Positions 58,609 through 64,000 of a stretch of DNA of 64,000 bases are shown here, one piece after another (position 1 is the first letter of the stretch; the number at the start of each line of letters is the position of its first letter). The stretch covers positions 1 to 64,000 of the forward strand of contig JAAANX010000065.1 in the NCBI GenBank assembly GCA_009909085.1. The letters run 5' to 3'. The notes beneath the pieces are model-generated. The model worked only from the letters and a program-made list of their open reading frames with translations, was not told the origin of the DNA and did not search any database. Origin of the DNA: Cyanobacteria bacterium GSL.Bin1 (GTDB taxonomy: Bacteria; Cyanobacteriota; Cyanobacteriia; Cyanobacteriales; Rubidibacteraceae). Both the position numbers and the translations under genes were made by a program.

Positions 58609-60204
58609 ATGAAAAAAACGTTAGCGGGAGTATTGGGGAGTCTTTGTGGTTTAAGTTTAATTAGTCCCCTGCTTGCCCTTGATTATTCCGTTGGGGAACT
58701 GGGGATTAATGCTCGTCGTCTTCAGGAAGCGCCTTATAATTTACTGGGACGAAAAATTGCCATTGGACAAGTGGAAATTGGTCGTGCCGGAAAATTTGGT
58801 TGGGATAAAGCAGCAATTGGCAATTATCCGTTAACGCTTGCTGATGTTTTTTATCGCGATCGCGTTGCGAATCCGAATCAACATCTCGATCCCCATGCGG
58901 TAATGGTAGCAACGGTTATGGTGTCTCAAGAAAAGCGGTTACAGGGGGTTGCCCCAGCCGCAAAACTCTACAGCAGTGCGGTGGGGTCATTACGGCAAGC
59001 AGGGCAACCCGAAGAATGTCTCACAGCGCAATATATAGCCTTACGAAACAGTGGAGATGTCAGGGCAATTAATTTTAGTTTTGGAGACTCATTAGACCGG
59101 GATCCGCGAGAAAACCCAGCCCTCGATGGCAATGCGCTACTGACGCGTTGTGTGGATTGGTCCGCCCGAGTTCACAATACCTTGTATGTCATTGCCGGGA
59201 ATCAAGGGGAAGGGGGCATTCCGATTCCTACTGATCTCTACAATGGCATCACTGTTGCTTATAGTATGCAGCGCGATCAAAAATATACGAAAGTCGGGTT
59301 TCCTAATCTGGGTGGTGACCCCATCGGCATCGGTCGCCGCTTAGTGGCGAAAGAAATTAATACGAAAGGACGCTCAGGAGTTAGTTTAGTTGCGCCTGGG
59401 GATAATATTAGTGTTTATCATCCAGAAAACGGAGTGATTAGTGCCACTGGCACCAGTTTTGCTGCTCCTCATGTCACCGGTAGTGTTGCCCTCTTACAAG
59501 AATATAGCGATCGCGTTTTACAGACACTTGCCAAAACTGAACCTTCTCCCTTTCCACCCCGCTGGAGTCTCGATGCTCGCAATCACGAAGTGATGAAAGC
59601 GGTTTTACTCAATGCTGCTGATAAAATTGAAGACCCCTCCCTTGGCATGAGTCGCAACCTTTATAGCAAGCAAAATCGCACTTGGCTTGACTCCAAAGCC
59701 TATGATAATCCAGAAATTCCCCTTGACTTAGAACTAGGGGCAGGTCATCTCAATACGTTGCGGGCTTATCAGCAGTTTAGTGCCGGACAGTGGCATCCTG
59801 AACAAACTGTCCCGAATCGGGGCTGGGATTATCGCGAAGTTACTGCCAATTCCCATCAAGACTATAAAATTGCCCAACCGCTAGCTGCTGGAAGTTATGC
59901 GACGGTGACGTTAACCTGGGATCGGTTGGTGGAATTGAAAGACGAGAATCAGAATGACCGCTATGATCTTGGCGAAACCTTTCGCGATCGCGGTTTAAAT
60001 AACTTGAATCTCTTTTTAGTTCCTATCGGCAAGCCCTCTGGAAAAACTAGCCACTGTGCTTCACTCAGCGAAGTGGATAGTGTTGAACATATTTTCTGTA
60101 AAGTCCCTGAAACCGGACGCTACAAAATTCGCGTTCAATTCGCTGAACAGACTCATCATCCAAAGCAATCTTATGGGTTAGCTTGGTGGACCATTGCAGA
60201 GTGA
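58609..60204 (+). CDS. Exported S8 (subtilisin-like) protease homologue with altered active site
   Basis: A 531-residue product with a signal peptide (residues 1-24, LLALD). The subtilase domain has the Ser block GTSFAAPHVTG (Ser283), the oxyanion Asn in VIAGNQGEGG and a His block DPHAVMVATVM (His96) lacking the usual HGTxVA form. At the expected Asp position the strand reads KIAIGQVEIGRAG, with Glu56 in place of the VxDTG aspartate. A beta-rich C-terminal domain follows from about 400 (YATVTLTWDRLVELKDENQNDRYDLGETF, which looks calcium-binding). Either a Glu-His-Ser protease or an inactive relative. It converges on the SWIM gene with a 34 bp overlap. Confidence 0.82.
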   Translation: MKKTLAGVLGSLCGLSLISPLLALDYSVGELGINARRLQEAPYNLLGRKIAIGQVEIGRAGKFGWDKAAIGNYPLTLADVFYRDRVANPNQHLDPHAVMVATVMVSQEKRLQGVAPAAKLYSSAVGSLRQAGQPEECLTAQYIALRNSGDVRAINFSFGDSLDRDPRENPALDGNALLTRCVDWSARVHNTLYVIAGNQGEGGIPIPTDLYNGITVAYSMQRDQKYTKVGFPNLGGDPIGIGRRLVAKEINTKGRSGVSLVAPGDNISVYHPENGVISATGTSFAAPHVTGSVALLQEYSDRVLQTLAKTEPSPFPPRWSLDARNHEVMKAVLLNAADKIEDPSLGMSRNLYSKQNRTWLDSKAYDNPEIPLDLELGAGHLNTLRAYQQFSAGQWHPEQTVPNRGWDYREVTANSHQDYKIAQPLAAGSYATVTLTWDRLVELKDENQNDRYDLGETFRDRGLNNLNLFLVPIGKPSGKTSHCASLSEVDSVEHIFCKVPETGRYKIRVQFAEQTHHPKQSYGLAWWTIAE

Positions 60205-60971
60205 ACTTGCTTCTGCACTTGCTCTAAATATTGCTGTACGGCTTGCGCCTCAGTTCCTGGTAAGGGAAAGCGACCTAATACTTCTAAAACCGTTTGATCC
60301 GTTTCCGCATTTATCTGCATCAGTGCCGAATCTAGAGGCTGATCATATTGGCAAAATGCTTCTAACTTCCAATCCAAATCGGCTGTTGATGTTTCCGGAG
60401 TCGTTGTTTGTGTCAGTTCTTCTTCGCTGAATTGTTCTGTCTCTCCTCCAAGATTTTGCTGACGAATCATCCGAATTTCTTCTAAAATTTCTGAGCGAGT
60501 TCGTCCGCGCAGCTGAAATAAAACAAAGGGATCTTCACTAAAGCGATCTGCGAGTTCATAATAAACGGCAGCAATATGTTTGCAAGGATTCTTGGGATCA
60601 GGACAATTACAACGGGAATGAACATCAGAAAGTGAAAAGGGGAATAAACTTAAGCCATTGGCAATAAAAACTTCCTCAATATTTTCTGGCATTTCGCCGG
60701 CTAATAATTGTGCGGAAAAAATGGCTTTTTCTGCTAAAGTTTGAATGACATAGTGCCAATCCTCATCACTAAAGGGGTCTAATTTAATCCAGAGGTGATA
60801 CGGTTCATCAGCCGTCCCTTGCACATCAGCCGTTACTTTAGCGCCTTCAAAATTAATACTGAGAATATTGCCTTCTCGGGCATAGTTCCGACCCCGTTCC
60901 AGTCGTTTTTTAAACCGGTATTTTTCTAACAGATCCAGCCACTGCAATGCCCACCATTGTCGTTCTGTCAT
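60171..60971 (-). CDS. SWIM zinc-finger domain protein
   Basis: A 266-residue protein. The N-terminal region (RFKKRLERGRNYAREGNILSINFEGAKVTADVQG) leads to a SWIM-type zinc motif CxCx6CxH at Cys121, Cys123, Cys130 and His132 (CNCPDPKNPCKHIAAVYYELA). The rest is helix-rich and acidic, with LRGRTRSEILEEIRMIR. Bacterial SWIM proteins of this pattern often accompany SNF2 helicases; none is in this window. The 3' end overlaps that of the S8 protease gene. Role unknown. Confidence 0.85.
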   Translation of the reverse strand: MTERQWWALQWLDLLEKYRFKKRLERGRNYAREGNILSINFEGAKVTADVQGTADEPYHLWIKLDPFSDEDWHYVIQTLAEKAIFSAQLLAGEMPENIEEVFIANGLSLFPFSLSDVHSRCNCPDPKNPCKHIAAVYYELADRFSEDPFVLFQLRGRTRSEILEEIRMIRQQNLGGETEQFSEEELTQTTTPETSTADLDWKLEAFCQYDQPLDSALMQINAETDQTVLEVLGRFPLPGTEAQAVQQYLEQVQKQVHSAMVHQANP

Positions 60972-61062
60972 AAATATCTTGTCCTTTATCGTTGGATATT
61001 ATACATCTAAGTAAGTTAAGAAAAGGAGAAATTGGTCATGCTATGTACAATGGAAAATCGCG

Positions 61063-61827
61063 CTAGTCTCCTTGATCTTCTGTACCTTCATCATCTAGAT
61101 CGTTGTCCAGTATTAAACGATCAGAATCTGGTAGCAAAACTTGAGCTACTTCTGGAAAATGTTGTTGCATACACTGATCGCAGACGCCGTGGGTAAATTC
61201 TACGTCAGAGTGATGTTGGATAAACGTCTCAACCGTTGACCAATACCCTTCGTCATTACGAATTCCTTTACAATAAGAGCAAATGGGAATCAGACCGTCC
61301 ATGATCTCTATTTTTTCTAACGCTTGTGCCAATTGAGAAGAAACTCTCTTGAGTTCTAATTGGGTAACCACTTGACGCGCTAAAGCTTCCAAACTGTTTT
61401 TTTGTCCTTCTGATAATGTTTTTGGCTGGCGATCAATGACACAGAGCGTGCCAATCACATATCCTTGGGGGGTAATTAAAGGAACACCAGCATAGAAGCG
61501 AATGCCTGGAGCACAGGTAACTAAAGGATTCTCGGCAAAGCGTTGATCGCACATCGTATCGTTAACGATCATTGTTGTTTCACCTAAAATGGTGTGAGCG
61601 CAAAATGAGACATCTCGACTTGTTTCCTCAACGTTGAGACCTATTTTTGATTTAAACCACTGGCGATCTCCATCAACTAAACTAATTAAGGCAATGGGAA
61701 CATTGCAAATAAAAGCTGCCAGTCTAGTAATGTCATCATATGCCGATTCAGAAGGAGTATCGAGGATTTGATATTGTCGAAGGGCTTCGAGTCGGGCTGC
61801 TTCTAACGCAGAGGGCTTAGCTTTCAT
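61063..61827 (-). CDS. GAF-domain protein with C-terminal CxxC pair
   Basis: A 254-residue cytoplasmic protein. The start (ALEAARLEALRQYQILDTPSE) and GAF domain (VPIALISLVDGDRQWFKSKIGL; FCAHTILGE; FYAGVPLITPQGYVIGTLCVIDR) are typical of GAF proteins fused to kinases or cyclases. A coiled helix follows, then PICSYCKGIRNDEGYW and FTHGVCDQCM (Cys183/186 and Cys216/219), a likely zinc or redox module I remember from other bacterial sensors. There is no output domain, so it may act through protein contacts. The ATG with an AAAGGA site was chosen over an upstream TTG. Confidence 0.85.
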   Translation of the reverse strand: MKAKPSALEAARLEALRQYQILDTPSESAYDDITRLAAFICNVPIALISLVDGDRQWFKSKIGLNVEETSRDVSFCAHTILGETTMIVNDTMCDQRFAENPLVTCAPGIRFYAGVPLITPQGYVIGTLCVIDRQPKTLSEGQKNSLEALARQVVTQLELKRVSSQLAQALEKIEIMDGLIPICSYCKGIRNDEGYWSTVETFIQHHSDVEFTHGVCDQCMQQHFPEVAQVLLPDSDRLILDNDLDDEGTEDQGD

Positions 61828-62112
61828 AATGATTCCTTTGGTACTCAATTGCTACAATCCCGAATTCGGTAGCTAACTTGAGTAATCTCCTCACAGAAAC
61901 TAAATCATTTCATCACGGTGATTAAGAGTGATCTCAAGACAATTTACTTAAAGAGGCAAGGAATTGTTGATTCACTACAATAGTCTTTACTGCTTACTAT
62001 CTTCTATAAAAACTGAGTCGTCATCCCGTCTCAGTTATTAAACTTAACTCAAGGGAGAATAGAAAAAAAACTGAACTCTCTTTTCAAGCTCAAGTTCCAA
62101 CCAATCTAAACC

Positions 62113-62865
62113 ATGGCTACTTCCTCCACTACACCAGCTTTCAAGGGAATAAGGGATGAAAAAATCGTCCTTTTTTCAGCGGTACAAGTTTCCAAGTGGT
62201 ATCAAATGGGAGAGGTGCAGGTGCAAGCGCTCAAATCCGTGGATCTGCAACTGTACGAAGGGGAGTTTGTCGTGTTCTTAGGGGCATCGGGGAGCGGCAA
62301 ATCAACTTTACTGAATATTTTAGGCGGATTGGATATTCCCAGTACGGGTGAAATCTTTTTTCGGGGAAATAACCTCACCACCGCCAGGGAAGCGGAGTTA
62401 ACGCAATATCGTCGGGAAAATGTGGGGTTTGTCTTCCAGTTTTATAACTTGATTCCTAGTTTGACCGCAGCCGAAAATGTTGCCCTCGTGACCGAATTAG
62501 CCCATCATCCTATGTCCCCGAAAGCTGCATTAACCTTAGTCGGATTAGAGGATCGCCTCAATCATTTTCCTGCCCAACTTTCAGGCGGCGAACAACAACG
62601 GGTTGCGATCGCGCGCGCCATTGCCAAACGTCCAGAGGTCTTATTTTGTGATGAACCCACGGGCGCGTTAGATTTTCAGACTGGAAAGCGAGTGTTAGAG
62701 GTGTTGAATCAGGTGAATCAAGAATTTGGCACAACCATTGCGGTCATTACCCATAATGCCGGGATTGCTGAAATGGCAGATCGCGTCTTGTTGATGCGCA
62801 GTGGGGAGATTGTAGAGATTCGAGAAAATGAAACTAAAAAATCCCCTGACCAACTGGAGTGGTAG
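62113..62865 (+). CDS. ABC transporter ATP-binding protein, MacB/LolD/DevA type
   Basis: A 250-residue ATPase with Walker [10 protein letters not shown] (57-65), signature LSGGEQQR (156-163) and Walker B VLFCDEP (176-182). The MacB/LolD-like [20 protein letters not shown] start and [18 protein letters not shown] are present. Such ATPases work with FtsX-type permeases to drive export or lipoprotein/glycolipid transfer through an HlyD-type adaptor. The permease gene starts 2 bp after its stop. The 285-bp upstream spacer holds only A+T-rich sequence with no element I can name. Confidence 0.92.
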   Translation: MATSSTTPAFKGIRDEKIVLFSAVQVSKWYQMGEVQVQALKSVDLQLYEGEFVVFLGASGSGKSTLLNILGGLDIPSTGEIFFRGNNLTTAREAELTQYRRENVGFVFQFYNLIPSLTAAENVALVTELAHHPMSPKAALTLVGLEDRLNHFPAQLSGGEQQRVAIARAIAKRPEVLFCDEPTGALDFQTGKRVLEVLNQVNQEFGTTIAVITHNAGIAEMADRVLLMRSGEIVEIRENETKKSPDQLEW

Positions 62866-62867
62866 CA

Positions 62868-64000
62868 ATGATTTCGCCTTTAGATCGGAAACTTTTTCGG
62901 GAGTTGTGGCAACAATGGGGACAACTGAGCGCGATCGCGCTAGTGGTGGCTTGTGGCATTGCTTGTTTTGTCTTGATGCGCAGTGGCTACCATTCCCTCA
63001 ATTTGACACAAAGGGCTTATTATGAGCAGTATCGCTTTGGAGAAGTCTTTGCCGAACTCAAGCGCGCCCCGCAATGGCTAGAGCAAGAAATTGCAGCGAT
63101 TGAGGGAGTCGCACAAGTGCAGACGCGCATTGTTGCTGATGTCACCCTTGATGTACCCGGATTAGATGAACCCGCCAGCGGACGCTTGATTTCTTTGCCT
63201 AAACACCGCGAAGGAATGCTCAATGATTTATTTATCCGTCATCCCGGAGAGTTTCCTGATCCGCAACACTCAGAAGAGGGATTAGTCAGTGAAGCCTTTG
63301 CCAAGGCCAATGATCTCAAGCTGCAAAGTAAAATTGGCGCAATTCTAAACGGACGCTGGCAAGCCTTACAAATCTCAGGCATTGCCCTTTCTCCTGAATA
63401 TGTCTATGCGGTTTCGGGTGCGGGGAGTCTTTATCCGGATGATCGACGCTTTGGGATTATTTGGATAAATGAAAGCGCTTTAGCCAATGCGTTTGATCTC
63501 GATGGCGCATTTAATAGCGTTTCGCTGACCTTAACCCCGAATGCAAATGAAACGGCTGTGATTGCGCAATTAGACGATTTGCTCGATCCCTACGGTGGAT
63601 TAGGGGCATATGGCAGAGACGATCAAGTGTCGCATCGGATTATTAGTGATGAAATCAAAAGTTTAGAAGTTTCCGCGACGATTCTGCCCACTCTCTTTCT
63701 CGCGATCGCTGCTTTTTTATTGCACGTTTTGCTCTCTCGCCTCATTGCCACGCAACGACAACAGATTGCAGTACTCAAAGCCTTTGGTTACAGCAACGGT
63801 CAAGTCGGATGGCACTACCTCAAGTTTATTCTGGTTGTCTTCAGTGCTGGGGCCATTTTAGGAGTCGGATTAGGATTGCAACTGGGATACGGCTTAACGC
63901 AAATCTATACGGATTTTTTCCATTTCCCCTTATTGCGTTACGAAGCTGGTTTACCGTTAGTGGTTGCTGCCTTATTGGTCAGTGGTGGGGCAGCTTGTGT
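62868..64000 (+). CDS. FtsX-like ABC transporter permease, partial at window edge
   Basis: The first 377 codons are present; the gene runs off the window. It starts ISPLDRKLFRELWQQWGQLS. TM1 is AIALVVACGIACFVLMRSG, followed by a large extracytoplasmic domain from about residue 40 to 265. A set of hydrophobic segments follows (TILPTLFLAIAAFLLHVLLSRL; FILVVFSAGAILGVGLGLQLGYGL; LVVAALLVSGGAACV), with RQQIAVLKAFGYSNGQVGWHYL between them. That is the FtsX/MacB permease pattern. It is translationally adjacent to the ATPase gene. The substrate is unknown. Confidence 0.9.
   Translation, partial: MISPLDRKLFRELWQQWGQLSAIALVVACGIACFVLMRSGYHSLNLTQRAYYEQYRFGEVFAELKRAPQWLEQEIAAIEGVAQVQTRIVADVTLDVPGLDEPASGRLISLPKHREGMLNDLFIRHPGEFPDPQHSEEGLVSEAFAKANDLKLQSKIGAILNGRWQALQISGIALSPEYVYAVSGAGSLYPDDRRFGIIWINESALANAFDLDGAFNSVSLTLTPNANETAVIAQLDDLLDPYGGLGAYGRDDQVSHRIISDEIKSLEVSATILPTLFLAIAAFLLHVLLSRLIATQRQQIAVLKAFGYSNGQVGWHYLKFILVVFSAGAILGVGLGLQLGYGLTQIYTDFFHFPLLRYEAGLPLVVAALLVSGGAAC

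Overview
The window is a chromosomal segment of a cyanobacterium. The evidence is the very frequent palindrome GCGATCGC (HIP1), often lengthened to GCGATCGCGC, together with genes typical of the phylum: an NblS/DspA-type sensor kinase, a flavodiiron protein, a CrtW ketolase, a VTE6-like phytyl-phosphate kinase homologue, DUF3177, a CtpA/B-type protease and non-mevalonate isoprenoid synthesis (dxr). The moderate GC content and the extended HIP1 form fit unicellular Chroococcales of the Halothece/Dactylococcopsis/Cyanothece kind, but the genus is inference. I see no intact insertion sequence, prophage, CRISPR array or rRNA operon. This is mostly housekeeping chromosome with short accessory patches.

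Layout. 0.5-3.9 kb: succinate dehydrogenase genes sdhC and sdhA on the minus strand, with a DUF4160/DUF2442 pair inserted between them. 4-6.4 kb: glyS and a tRNA-Asn. 6.4-11.7 kb: an orphan DNA methyltransferase, then trhO, a cmoA-like gene, nadA and cmoB. Together trhO, cmoA and cmoB would make the complete cmo5U34 wobble-uridine pathway. 11.7-17.4 kb: xdhC-xdhB-xdhA, with a divergent adenine deaminase-type gene; together they describe adenine -> hypoxanthine -> xanthine -> urate. 17.5-20.6 kb: a Uma2 protein, then a cysteine-dioxygenase-like cupin coupled to selO. 20.6-31.7 kb: glmM, small conserved cyanobacterial genes, murE, aat, a VTE6 homologue, a beta-helix/SPOR-like exported protein, dxr and an acyltransferase.

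31.8-37.9 kb: a tightly packed minus-strand string (nblS, a pentapeptide-repeat protein, purK, a CDF transporter) divergent from purB. 37.9-44.3 kb is the accessory-looking part: gene-poor spacers with inverted repeats, a three-gene cluster of unknown function whose last gene carries a frameshift, a 29-codon membrane ORF coupled to an RsmB/NOL1-type methyltransferase, and an apparently internally deleted HEAT-repeat gene abutting crtW. 44.5-51.1 kb: L-lactate dehydrogenase, a flavodiiron protein, an ABC-2 exporter and a Tat-exported FAD/Rieske carotenoid-desaturase-like enzyme. 51.3-64 kb: a lipoprotein, a CtpB-type protease, rplY, purA, a second adenosine-deaminase-fold protein, rlmD, rpe, an S8 protease homologue with an unusual active site, a SWIM protein, a GAF/CxxC protein and the start of a MacB/DevA-like ABC transporter that runs off the window.

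Themes. Purine metabolism recurs (xdhABC, adenine deaminase, purK, purB, purA, second deaminase). Redox and electron-sink functions recur too (sdhAC, ldh, flavodiiron protein, SelO/cupin). The most unusual signals are the complete cmo5U34 set, the insertion of a DUF4160/DUF2442 pair inside the sdh genes with loss of the usual DUF4160 start codon, the frameshifted gene at 39.5-40.3 kb and the FAD enzyme with an internal Rieske domain. All assignments come from reading the sequence and remembered family motifs; no database search was run.
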